DNA of 64,000 nt, from positions 45,679,346-45,743,345 of the forward strand of contig NC_087064.1 in NCBI RefSeq assembly GCF_963678635.1, given 5' to 3'. Shown here in pieces: positions 32,986-43,191 of this stretch (its first letter is position 1; each line of letters begins with the position of its first letter). Source of the stretch: Symsagittifera roscoffensis (taxonomy: Eukaryota; Xenacoelomorpha; Acoela; Convolutidae). The position numbers and the translations under genes are program-made. The notes below the pieces were generated by a model. The model made no database searches, was not told the origin of the DNA, and saw only the letters and a program-made list of their open reading frames with translations.

Positions 32986-34318
32986 CTAAGCAGACACGAG
33001 CAATTATCAATCAATGAAGAAAACTTATCACCTCGCATTGCTTTTGTTCTAATCACACCCCACAAACTGTTGCAAAAACTGATCTTTTATTTATTATCAG
33101 ACTTAATGACGCGGAATTTACAAATGACAGGATGAGATACTGTGCTCTCCATTAAATAGGCAACTTTTAAACTATTTTGGCTACATTTACCTCATCTTTG
33201 TAGTTGTTAACCTAATTCAACCGAGGTTTAGTGGGGAAAAACAAACAAACTTTGGGCATAAAATGATTTTCCCCCATTTTTATGTGTTTTTCTCATTTTT
33301 GAATTTTTAATTCATTTATTTTAATAACAAAAAATTAATAAGTCCTCATTGTATACTTCTCAGAAGCCCAAATAAATTTGTTCTAAACATTATCCGTTTC
33401 AATTACAATATCTTTCATTTTTGATCTGTACCACTCTTAAAAGGAGAAAAGATCATTTTTATCATCTACGAAACTATGGATATTAATAATTATTGCATGA
33501 CTACAGTGCTGATTTAAATCAGCCGGACAAAACGAACAAAATATGAATTTTTAAACACGTTTTTCTCAATTTGGTTTAAGATAAGACAAAAAGTGAACGG
33601 AACAAAAGTTGCTTAGAATTTCATCAGAATTAATATGGTGCAATTTTTTCTCCGGAATTCTCAACCAAAATTTCAACCCAAAAACTGGTCATTTTGGTTT
33701 TTTTCAATTAATCATGAATTACGCTGAAATTGTTTAATTAATTAATGCGGAGTATATATCACAAGAAGCCTCTTACACAGCCCAACAAAGTTCATTTAAG
33801 GGTAAACCTCCAAAAACCTGTAAAAAAGAAAAAACTTTTTGTTTGATAGTCAATAAATGTTATTTTTACTATATAAAACCCAGAATCTTTGTTAAAAACA
33901 AATTTTGAGCAAAATGCGCAAATTTTTGGAGATTTAACCCTCATTGAACTTTTTTTTTGGCTGTGTAAGAGGCTTCTTGTGATATAAATTTCTTATGAAT
34001 TAACAAAGTAGTTTCAGCGTGATTCTTGATTAATTGAAAAAAGCCAAAATGACGAATTTTTGGGGTAAAAATTTGGTTGAGAATTTCGGAGATAAAATTG
34101 CATTATAATAATTCTGATGAAATTCTAAGCAACTTTTGTTCTATTCATTTTTTGTCTAATCTTAACCCAATTTGAGAAAAACGTGTTTGAAAATTCAAGT
34201 TTTATTCGTTTTGTCCGGATAATTTAAATCAGCACTGTACTGTATAAGCTTCGGATAATAATCAATCTTCTATCTCATACCCATGAAAAAATGCCTTAAC
34301 GAAGGTAGCTTCTCTCAC
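32986..34318 (-). other. PARN intron 3
   Basis: This 1,333 bp phase 0 intron (GTGAGA donor, tctgcttag acceptor) is more than half filled by the fold-back MITE at 33504-34237. The rest is AT-rich and unremarkable. Confidence 0.85.
33504..34237. mobile_element. Fold-back MITE, Tc1/mariner type
   Basis: This 734 bp element begins CAGTGCTGATTTAAATC and ends with the inverse, flanked on both sides by TA as expected for Tc1/mariner targets. The two arms are roughly 330 bp each and nearly complementary, including the inner 'cacaagaagcctcttaca' block and its inverse. It has no coding capacity, so it depends on a transposase elsewhere. A second copy is at 42356-43104. Confidence 0.85.
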
Positions 34319-34974
34319 CTGAATTGAGTTTCCAAACTTCTCAAACAATTTTACAATGTCCCTAGTCTTCCACTCCTTCGGGAACATCAGATAAAACATA
34401 TCATGTCTGCGCGGAATGACGTCATCGTTCTCTAGATCCATGTAATACAAATCCAAGATCCGCATCAGGAATATTTTGTTCACGAAAGGTGTCACAAGTT
34501 CACTGCTACATGGGATATGAGCCTTCGGAGGCTTTACAAGCGACCCTAAATAGTTGAGCAGGGAAGCGAAAATGAACCCAGTCATGTATGCATCGTAACC
34601 TGCTTCATGCGCTGCGCCAACTTGGTCATACTTATCGAATCCTACGGCAAATTTGAAAACCGGCTTTTTGAACGGTTTTTGTGACACTGCATTGAAAAGG
34701 GTCTCTAAACCTGTGTATGGTATGTGCGTTTTGAATGGTTTCGTAGTTGCCAAGACTTTGGTGTCGCATATTTTAGGGAAAATTGAGTTAATTGATGCTT
34801 TGAAATTCTCGTAACTTTCTGACACGGGACCAAAGAAGGTGTTATGGATATGAAGAATGTCCATCAGCATGTTGTGGCCAACAATCATTTTACCAGACTC
34901 CGAAATGAGTTTCATGATATTTGTGAATCCTACGCATGCATTTAGATCTTCCAGTTTCACTTTCTGCTGGTAGT
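34319..34974 (-). CDS. PARN: PARN exon 3 (second half of the nuclease domain)
   Basis: This exon encodes three of the five catalytic residues of the DEDDh 3'-5' exonuclease: D298 in H-N-M-L-M-D, and H382 and D387 in H-E-A-G-Y-D, matching human D292, H377 and D382. The acceptor attttag ends at 34975. The exon begins with two bases completing a split codon and ends CAG|GTGAGA in phase 0. F-P-K-E-W-K-T near the end starts the RNA-recognition motif (human F-P-K-E-W-K-T). The neighbours in the protein are exons 2 and 4. Confidence 0.95.
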
Positions 34975-37056
34975 CTAAAATGTCAAAATTTTAAACATTA
35001 AACTCAAATTCACTACATGCTAAATGACAGAACACGTCACATTCAAAATTTAGGCGCAAGAAAAAGACTTAATGAGCCAAATGCCTTAATGAGCATGAAA
35101 AAGACTTAATGAGCCAAATGCCAGATTTTAGCCTTTAAATTTTGGATAAAACGCCTTTAACCGTTAATACATTTTTAAAAAAAAGTTGAAGCTAATTGAA
35201 ACTAACTATGCAATTCAATAGAAAAATTAATGCCGAATATTGGAAAAAAAGCAAATATCTGGAAAGCAGTCGATGAGAAGTTGTTGTGACCGAGGTTGAG
35301 TATAACACTATCAGCCCTAACCCCCGGATTTGGATACGCAAAATGTGCAAACCCGGATTTGGATACGATATATCTAATGAAAGAAATTTACCCAGCTGAT
35401 AATGCGCTCAAAATATGATTAATCGAATGCGGAGCTACCTAAGAAGACAAAGTTGCTGTTTTGCTACAAGTGATATTCAACCTCAAAAAATTGTGAAAAA
35501 ATAAGGCTAAACTGAATAATTGAGTAAAAATCAAAAATATTTGACCGTTTTTAAACAGGTTTACCGTATTTTCACTTGAATCAACCAATTCAATCAAACA
35601 CTACTAAAAGCGAAATATGTCACTCAGTGGTAATATTTTTACAAATTTGGAATAAAACGGCTGCGCTAGTTTAACTGACTTCGTTGTATATTTATTGACT
35701 TCGTTGTATATTAATGTATTTGTATTCTCAACTTAACTCAATTACTACTTCAGTCAGAGGATATCGAAATATACCCCGGCCCACAATAGCTGAAACTTTG
35801 AATTTAAAGAAATTTTTATTGGAACAAAAACAAAGCTGTCAATTAATTCGATTTCACTTATTTAATAGCCGTAGAGTGCGTAAAAATTATGAAAATTGTG
35901 ATTTTTTATCGCAAATACATGACAAATCAACCGTAATGGCAAGTTAGACTTGGTTACCTTAAACAAAATGAAACTCCAAAAACTAATTGAGTAATTGTCA
36001 GAGTTTGTCCAAACACCGGATCATTTGATTGTTACATATATTTCAAATCGTGGTTTAGGTAATCGAAAAGAAGATACAATGACCTATACAAACGGTTTTT
36101 TAATAAAATTTTTGTTTGGATATAAATTGTATATATCAAGCAAGCACAATATGCGAAATGTTTCAAATTTTTGGGATATTTCTGTATCAATTTCGAATAA
36201 AAAATGCGACTTTAAAATTAAAATCTAAGTCTTCGGACAAAGAAAGACAACACATTGGCTGCCTAAATAATTGAAGCAACTGATTTGAAAGAAACAGACC
36301 CAAATTATTGAGTAAAAAAGAACAAAAACTCACAGCCTCAAAATGAGTAATTGAAAAAAAAACCCAAGGAGGTTTGACTTCGTAAAGATCTCTTCGTCAC
36401 TTGTCTCAACTCCAGAGAACAATAGAAAGCTATTACAACTTAATTGAAAAAAAACAACCCAACATATTAGAGAAAAATTAGGAAAGGCCAGAAATAGAAA
36501 ATAGAAAAAATCGCAGAAAGACCTAAATCTGTTTTTGCACAATTAGGAAAATATTCTGGACCATTGATTTTGAAAAAAGTTCCGAGTGAAATTACTTCGT
36601 GTCAATTTCCATTTTGTAATAACAAAAAATACGAAGAAAAAGATAAATTGGAAAAAAATTGGCGTGACCTTTGAATTCGCCTGCCTGGGAAGAAAACAAC
36701 ATGAGTCGATAAAGAAAAGATGAAAAAGTGAGTAGAGAACAAATTAACGAATTGAACGGTTTACCTTAAAACTTGAGAATGCTCAAAAAAACTCATAAAA
36801 CTGAACTTAATGAAAATTTACTAAATTTAATTGAACAAGTACCAGTTATCAAAAAAATGGGGTTTTTAAATCATATGTAATTACAACTCATACTTATATT
36901 TAACTCAAACTTAATAATTATAATATTGTTTCGATGCCAAACTGGATTGACTTTATTTTATATGTTGATTGGTTAACTTATATCAAAAGGCATTTATTCT
37001 TTATCCTCCGGGTTATGTTAACAAGTTAACCTGTTTGTTTAAAAAACTATACTGAC
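34975..37056 (-). other. PARN intron 2
   Basis: This 2,082 bp intron is bounded by GTCAGT and attttag. It holds a LINE endonuclease relic (35714-36235), a possible further coding relic at 36520-36690 (C-Q-F-P-F-C-N-N-K), a 41 bp period duplication at about 35056-35122 and a short direct repeat of 'cccggatttggatacg' at 35324 and 35348. Confidence 0.75.
35714..36235 (+). pseudogene. LINE endonuclease remnant
   Basis: At 35727-35789 a short frame reads L-L-L-Q-S-E-D-I-E-I-Y-P-G-P, very like the D-(I/V)-E-x-N-P-G-P peptide found near the start of many LINE polyproteins. In another frame, F-N-S-R-R-V-R-K-N-Y-E precedes S-T-V-M-A-S-stop-T-W-L, where active AP-type endonucleases have S-E-T-W-L. The catalytic Glu codon appears changed to TAG. 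The following frame (35995-36228) continues in a pattern compatible with the rest of the endonuclease. It is inactive and frameshifted. Confidence 0.55.
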
Positions 37057-37371
37057 CCAGTCTTGAAGTTCTGGATCCCACACTTAACTTCTTAACCAGT
37101 ATGTACTTGTCCTTATTATCTTGCGACCCTTCCACACTTTTTACAATTCCGACCAAATTTTTCTCAGAAAATTCTGACGAAATTATCTTGAAAACAAGAC
37201 GACGCTGGAAAGAGTTGGCATCCTTTATTTGACACTCATCGCCTTCATCTTTCAGCGCCCTCAACTGTTCGCGAGTTAGTCTGAGAAAATCTGCATTTCT
37301 GAATTCTGCATCGATTAGTTCTTGGGCATCTTTACGTTTAAACTCTTGGTCCTTCTGGGGAGAAGTTTCTT
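37057..37371 (-). CDS. PARN: PARN exon 2 (R3H-like insert region)
   Basis: This exon encodes the segment between the two halves of the nuclease fold, which contains the R3H domain in vertebrate PARN. S-F-Q-R-R-L-V-F-K-I-I matches the G-F-Q-R-K-L-I-Y-Q-T-L segment of the human protein, and K-Y-I-L-V-K-K matches R-Y-I-V-I-S-K. The acceptor is cttgtcccttgtag, and the donor CTGG|GTCAGT leaves phase 1, consistent with exon 3. The same frame would continue to a stop at 37013, so the donor choice is inferred from phase and homology. Confidence 0.85.
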
Positions 37372-37535
37372 CTACAAGGGACAAGAGCTTGGTTTGAGTA
37401 TTCTAACGGATTTTTGAAGATATGAAAAATATCGAAAACTTTTTTAAATTTCACAAAAATTAGTCTCTAAATCTCAACTAAACACTTTAATATAAGATGA
37501 TTAGAAAAATATGTTTATTTCTTCTAGAAGAAAAC
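37372..37535 (-). other. PARN intron 1
   Basis: This 164 bp intron has a weak donor, CTGG|GTTTTC, and a good acceptor. Phase 1 on both sides fits. The weak donor resembles one of the two possible donors at the helicase in-frame stop (GTTTTA). Confidence 0.6.
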
Positions 37536-37998
37536 CCAGCCCTTTTCTCAAGTCATCGAAATGCTGTTCCATATGTCTCCTCATTTGATCTTCCTTCGCT
37601 ACAGATACAAACGGAATTCCACAATTGACCCATTTGTTAAAGTCGAATCCGTGAGAGGATAAAAAACTCATCGATGAGGTCAGGAACTGAACATGCATGT
37701 CTGGGAACTGGGAGCTATTGTGGAATGGAAAAACATAAAAATTATAGGGTCGAACAGTGTACTTTTTATCGTCTTCGTCATACTGGAAGAACGCCAGGCC
37801 AACTTGAACCGGGGTATATTTAAGCACGTCTCTCCGGCATCTTTTGAAGCGACTCTGAGGCAGGTCTGCGGTGTTTCTACAGTGTGTTTCATCCAGGCCA
37901 CTCAGCTCTAAGTCTAGCGCAATGAAGTCGCAATTGCGGATAACATCTGGGATGGCTTTGAGGACTGAATCAAAATTGCTTGTAGTTACATCGACCAT
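37536..37998 (-). CDS. PARN: PARN exon 1 (poly(A)-specific ribonuclease, N-terminal half)
   Basis: PARN removes poly(A) tails 3' to 5' and trims small-RNA 3' ends; it is a DEDDh exonuclease that dimerises and uses divalent metal. The start Met at 37998 gives M-V-D-V-T-T-S-N-F, parallel to the human M-E-I-I-R-S-N-F. The catalytic D29 and E31 are in F-I-A-L-D-L-E-L-S-G, matching human D28 and E30. F-N-F-Y-V-F-P aligns with the R-P-Y-N-F-Y-V-F-P block here, and F-L-S-S-H-G-F-D-F-N-K matches F-L-A-S-Q-G-F-D-F-N-K. All five active-site residues occur across exons 1 and 3, so the enzyme should be active. A 186 bp tandem repeat starts 62 bp upstream of the start codon and may contain or displace the promoter. 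Confidence 0.95.
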
Positions 37999-38059
37999 CT
38001 CAAACCTGAAGAGCGTAAACCACTCAACGTTTAATCATGAAAAAAGAACAAAAATTCGA

Positions 38060-40360
38060 GTAGCGCCGACATATCATGCAAAAATCCAGATAATGCTTCA
38101 TTAGTGAAATTTTCCAATTTGTCAAGGGAAAGCTATATGACCCCCTGGCTTGAAATGCGACCTTTTCTTAACCAATTTAACCCTATTTTTTCCAGATAAA
38201 ACACCACCACCACGCCGGTCATTCATGGCAGCAATGGCTCAGATAGCAGCTCCGACATATCATGCAAAAATCCAGAAAAAGCTTCATTAGTGAATTTTTC
38301 CAATTTGTTAAGGGAAAGCTATATGACCACGTGGCTTGAAATGTGAGCTTTTCTTAACCAATTTACCCCTATTTTTTCCAGATAAAACAGCGCCACCACG
38401 CCGGTCAGTCATGGCAGCAATGGCTCAGATAGCAGCGCCGACATATCATGCAAAATCCAGATAACGCTTCATTAGTGAAATTTTCCAATTTGTTAAGGGA
38501 AAGCTATATGACCACGTGGCTTGAAATGCGACCTTTTCTTAACCAATATAACCCTAAACCCTATTTTTTCCAGATACAACACCAGGACCATGCCATTCAG
38601 TCATGGCAGCAATGGCTCACTGCAGCGCCGACATATCAAGCAAAAAATTCAGATAATGCTTCATTAGTGAAACTTTCCGATTTGGTACGGGAAAGCTATA
38701 TGACCACGTGGCTTGAACCGCGACCTTTTCTGAACCAATTTAACCCTATTTTATTTCCAGATAAAACACCAGCACGGCGCTGTTCAGTCATGGCAGCAAT
38801 GGCTCAGAAAGCAGCAACGACATATCATGCAAAAGTCCAGATAATGCTTCATTAGAAATTTTCCAATTTGGTACGGGAAAGGTATATGACCACTTAGCTT
38901 GAAATGCGAGCTTTTCTTAATCAATTTAATCGTTTTTTATTTCCAGATACAACACCAGCACTACGCCATAGAGTCATGGCAGCAATGCAAAAAATCCAGA
39001 TAATGCTTCATAAGTGAAATTTTCCAATTTGTTACTGGAAAGCTATATGACCATATGGCTTGAAAAGCGACCTTTTCATAACCAGTTAAACCCTTTTTTT
39101 CCACATAAAACACCAGACCACGCCATTCAGTCATGGCAGCAATGGCTCAGAAAGCAGAGCCGACATCATGCAAAAATCCAGATAATGCTTCACTAGTGGA
39201 ATTTTCCAATTTATTACGGGAAAGCTATATGGCCACGTGGCCTAAAATGCGACCTTTTCTGAACCAATTTAACCCTATTTTATTTCCAGATAGTACACCA
39301 GCACTGCGCGGTTCAGTCATGGCAGCAATGGCTTAGAAAGCAGCAACGACATATCATGCAAAATTCCAGATAATGCTTCATTAGAAACTTTCCAATTTGG
39401 TACGGGAAAGGTATATGACCACTTAGCTTGAAATGCGAGCTTTTCTTAACCAATTTAACCCTATTTTTTCCAGATAAAACACCACCACCACGCCGGTCAT
39501 TCATGGCAGCAATGGCTCAGATAGCAGCTCCGACATATCATGCAAAAATCCAGAAAAAGCTTCATTAGTGAATTTTTCCAATTTGTTAAGGGAAAGCTAT
39601 ATGACCACGTGGCTTGAAATGTGAGCTTTTCTTAACCAATTTACCCCTATTTTTTCCAGATAAAACACCACCACCACGCCGGTCAGTCATGGCAGCAATG
39701 GCTCAGATAGCAGCGCCGACATATCATGCAAAATCCAGATAACGCTTCATTAGTGAAATTTTCCAATTTTCCAATTTGTTAAGGGAAAGCTATATGACCA
39801 CGTGGCTTGAAATGCGAGCTTTTCTTAATCAATTTAATCGTTTTTTATTTCCAGATACAACACCAGCACTACGCCATAGAGTCATGGCAGCAATGCAAAA
39901 AATCCAGATAATGCTTCATAAGTGAAATTTTCCAATTTGTTACTGGAAAGCTATATGACCACATGGCTTGAAAAGCGACCTTTTCTGAACCAATTTAACC
40001 CTATTTTATTTCCAGATAAAACACCAGCACGGCGCTGTTCAGTCATAGCCGCAATGGTTCAGAAAGCAGCGCCGACATCATGCAAAAATCCAGATGCTTC
40101 ATTAATGGAATTTTCCAATTTGTTACGGGAAAGCTATATGGCCGTGGCTTAAAATGCGACCTTTTCTGAACCAATTTAACCCTATTTTATTTCCAGATAA
40201 AACACCAGCACGGCGCTGTTCAGTCATGGCCGCAATGGCTCAGAAAGCAGCGCCAACATATTATGCAAAAATCCAGATAATGCTTCATAGTGAAATTTTC
40301 CAATTCGTTACGGGAAAGCTATATGACCACGTGGCGTGAAATGCTACCTTTTCTTAACAA
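38060..40360 (+). repeat. Tandem array, twelve units of about 186 bp
   Basis: The landmark atggcagcaatgg recurs at about 38225, 38411, 38603, 38790, 38975, 39133, 39319, 39503, 39689, 39884, 40045 (variant) and 40226. Typical spacing is 181-195 bp, with two short units of about 160 bp. The block around 38160-38500 is repeated almost exactly at 39440-39770. The consensus period of 186 is a multiple of three, and some neighbouring units read through in one plus-strand frame (38448-38855, with repeated N-A-S-L-V-K-F-S-N-L and M-A-A-M-A-Q). Each unit has 'ccctattttttccag', a good acceptor-like sequence. Indels break most frames, so coding is unproven. Confidence 0.92.
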
Positions 40361-41677
40361 AGTTTATCAGCAAATTCCGCAAGAAAAGCTTCGAAGACGA
40401 TCTCGATCAACTCAATCAGAAACAACTATCAATTTAAGCTCCTCTCTTCTCCCACCCGATACTTTTCAGCGTCCCAAGGGTACTGGGCCAACCCCGCGAA
40501 GTAGAAAAGGGAACCAAACCTATACTCAAGTTTTTGGCGCAAGGATACAGACGAATTTTGGGCAAAGAAACACATGGGAAATTTTTTTTCACTGAGGAAT
40601 AGAGACTGACATCAAAAGAAATTATACAAGAGAATTTAGTTGCAAAATGCAAAGCAACTGGGTAGCATGGCATAAATCAAAACGGAAAATGTAGCATTTT
40701 GGTCATGAAAAATGAATTATAAAAGATCTGGATCAAGGGAGTAAAAATTGCGAGACGCATAACCTCCCCCCCCCCCTTTGTGGCGGGGGTGGGGAGGTTA
40801 TGTGTCTCGCAATGTCTAGAAAAGACCTCACAATTCGCAATGTTCAACCAAATCACATCGCCAAGTATCAGTTGTACGAGTTTACTCTTAGAAACAACTG
40901 CTTTCATTTTGTTAGTTCTTACCTAGTTGTTGCGTGTGGTTTCAATATTACTTAATTTTCCAAGGCGTCGCAAAAATGAAAGGGACCGCAAAAATCGAAA
41001 ATTCGCAGCTCGTTTAATTGAAGCCTCTGATTTATTACGAACTGAACATATCTAATTATTTAAATTTCAAAATAAAAGAACACTCACCAGAGACTTGCTC
41101 AAAACTGAATGTTTACGATTGCGTCATTGGAAATGACTTAGCTCATTTTATACGACTATGACCTTCTCGGGAATCATAATAAAGCTTCCGAAACCAAAAA
41201 TATATTTGTTAATTTTGATGAAAAAATAGGACATGCTTAAAGTAACGATCTTTATGAGGACTTCTGTTATTAAATATCAATTTCAACTCCAGACAAGAAA
41301 AATTGTCATTTTGTACAAACATCAAGTTACACTTTTAGCGACATTCATCAATTACACATGGGCCACAGTCCCAAAGATCCTGCAATTATATACAAAAATT
41401 ACAAATCTTTTTCATTTGGAATGATGTCTTTATATTCTTCATAGAACCAGGATGTTCGAGCATTAAGATTCGGCCACCTCAACCCATCATTCACAATTAA
41501 CAAATCATTTACTCATTAAGCAAAAAATGAAACTCAAATATAAATTGGTAAAGCTACATCACTGGAATACACTTGATTTCGCAGTTGTATGCATGTAAGA
41601 AATTCCCGTATCCCACTACATAGCCACTCAAAGACCACACAGTCTGTTTATAGACACAAACATGTCTTCGCCTGTTT
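40361..41677. other. Spacer with scattered coding-like pieces
   Basis: The segment 40363-40595 (plus) continues the last repeat's frame for about 75 codons with a less AT-rich composition but no recognised domain. A minus-strand start at 40907 (M-K-A-V-V-S-K-S-K-L-V-Q) may be a short exon running towards the hairpin at 40747-40813. The remainder to 41677 holds nothing I can support. Confidence 0.35.
40747..40813. repeat. Strong GC-rich hairpin
   Basis: Two 23-base arms (40747-40769 and 40791-40813) pair with a single mismatch. A C-run and a G-run inside can extend the stem, leaving a small loop around 'tttgtgg'. The loop side holds 'ggcgggggtgggg', a potential G-quadruplex strand. Confidence 0.88.
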
Positions 41678-41800
41678 TCACTGCTTAGATGGCTGCTGAA
41701 TGTGTGGCTTCGGAGCATTGTGATGATGTTTCTCAACGGCTGGCTGAAGCTTAGCATGCTTGTTGCGCACACTCTCTTCGTGTAATTCCCTAGCGATAGC
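41678..41800 (-). CDS. Orphan terminal exon
   Basis: After a good acceptor (ctataataatttcag) a frame of 40 codons reads A-I-A-R-E-L-H-E-E-S-V-R-N-K-H-A-K-L-Q-P and ends P-S-K-Q-stop. Codon composition is clearly less AT-rich than the flanks, and the sequence is hydrophilic with a histidine cluster (K-H-H-H-N). I do not recognise the protein. Upstream exons would lie at higher coordinates, beyond the MITE and perhaps beyond the satellite and the window edge. Confidence 0.5.
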   Translation of the reverse strand, partial: AIARELHEESVRNKHAKLQPAVEKHHHNAPKPHIQQPSKQ

Positions 41801-42355
41801 CTGAAATTATTATAGAAATATGAAATCATCGAAGACACCAAATGTTAACATCATATTACAAAAGACAAATTAAGCTTCGCAAGAACAAGAAAAAAGCAAT
41901 AATTTTAACAGCTACTGGCAGATAATTTGAAATTAGGGATGTGTGATGCTCTGAAAACACCAATGCACTGAATTGATTTCAGAGATCTGAAACGAATTTC
42001 AATTTAGTTGGGTTGCCGTGGAAATTTATTGACAACTATAAATAAAAAAATTCTAAATTCCAGAATTGATTAAAAATGAATGGGAATTGAATCTAAATTC
42101 AAATCCCCTGAATCGCACATTCCCACTTGAAAAGCAGCGAACAAAAATTATCCGGCACCCCAGAGTCAATCGACCAAAACGGTATACAAAAACATTCTGC
42201 CACTTCTTAAAAATCTTCAACGGACACAAGAAAATATTTTAAAAATATCGATCTGGAGTCCAATCGCAGATCTTTGTCACGAAAAACAAAAACCTCCAAA
42301 AAAACTATTTTCAAGAGAGCAATCCTTGCCAGTGAAACTTAAATCAGAAATAATA
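41801..42355. other. AT-rich flank, probably intronic
   Basis: This lies between the orphan exon and the second MITE. No further exon, repeat unit or RNA gene is seen. Confidence 0.4.
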
Positions 42356-43104
42356 CAGTGCTGATTAAAATTATTCGGACAAAACGAACAAAACTTGAAT
42401 TGTCAAACGCTTTTTTCTCAAATTGAGTTACGATTAGACAAAAAGAAAAGGAAAACAAAATCTGCTTAGAATTTCACCAGAATTAATTAAGTGCATTTTT
42501 TCTCCGAAGTTCTCAAACAAAATTTTACACCAAAAATGGGTCATTTTGGCTTTTTCAATTAATCAAGAATTACGCTGAAACTACTTTGTTGATTGATGAG
42601 AGATATATATCACAAGAAGCCTCTTACATACCCCAACAAAATTCTAGAAGGTTTAAATCTCCAAAAAATTGAGCAAATTGTTTAAAATTTGTTTTTAATC
42701 CAAGATTTTGAGTTTTATATAATAAAAATAACTTTTCTTGACAAAAATATTCTTGACAAAAATATCAAGCAAAAATATTTTCTCTTATACTGGTTTTTGG
42801 AGATTTAACCATTCTAGAACTTTGTTGGCCTGTGTAAGAGGCTTCTTGTGATATATACTCCGCATTAATTAATTAAGCAGTTTCAGCGTAATTCTTGATT
42901 AATTGAAAAAGCCAAATTACCCATTTTTGGGGGTAAAATTTTGGTTGAGAATTTCGGAGATAAATTTGCATTATAATAATTCTGATGAAATTCTACGCAA
43001 CTTTTGTTCTTTTCATTTTTTGTCTAATCTTAACCCAATTTGAGAAAAACGTGTTTGAAAATCAAGTTTTGTCCATTTTGTCCGGTTCATTTAAATCAGC
43101 ACTG
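42356..43104. mobile_element. Second fold-back MITE copy
   Basis: This 749 bp element has the same CAGTGCTG ends and long inverted arms as the copy at 33504-34237, with internal sequence differences. TA precedes it on the left, but the right flank is CG, so the target duplication has been lost or the right end rearranged. Confidence 0.82.
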
Positions 43105-43191
43105 CGCAAAGACGCCGGCAACAATTCCACTCGAACAGAAGCTACTGCTGCTCAAGTAAAACATAGCCAATCAGAGATGGGAAAAGAGTAA
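43105..43191 (+). other. Less AT-rich coding-like stub beside the MITE
   Basis: Directly after the MITE end, about 28 codons run K-D-A-G-N-N-S-T-R-T-E-A-T-A-A-Q and end at a TAA (43189-43191). The composition differs from both flanks. It may be a broken exon interrupted by the MITE on one side and the satellite on the other. No family is recognised. Confidence 0.3.

Noticed and set aside
38060-40360. Reading the 186 bp array as a CRISPR
   Set aside because: The entire unit repeats without unique spacers, and the context is eukaryotic.
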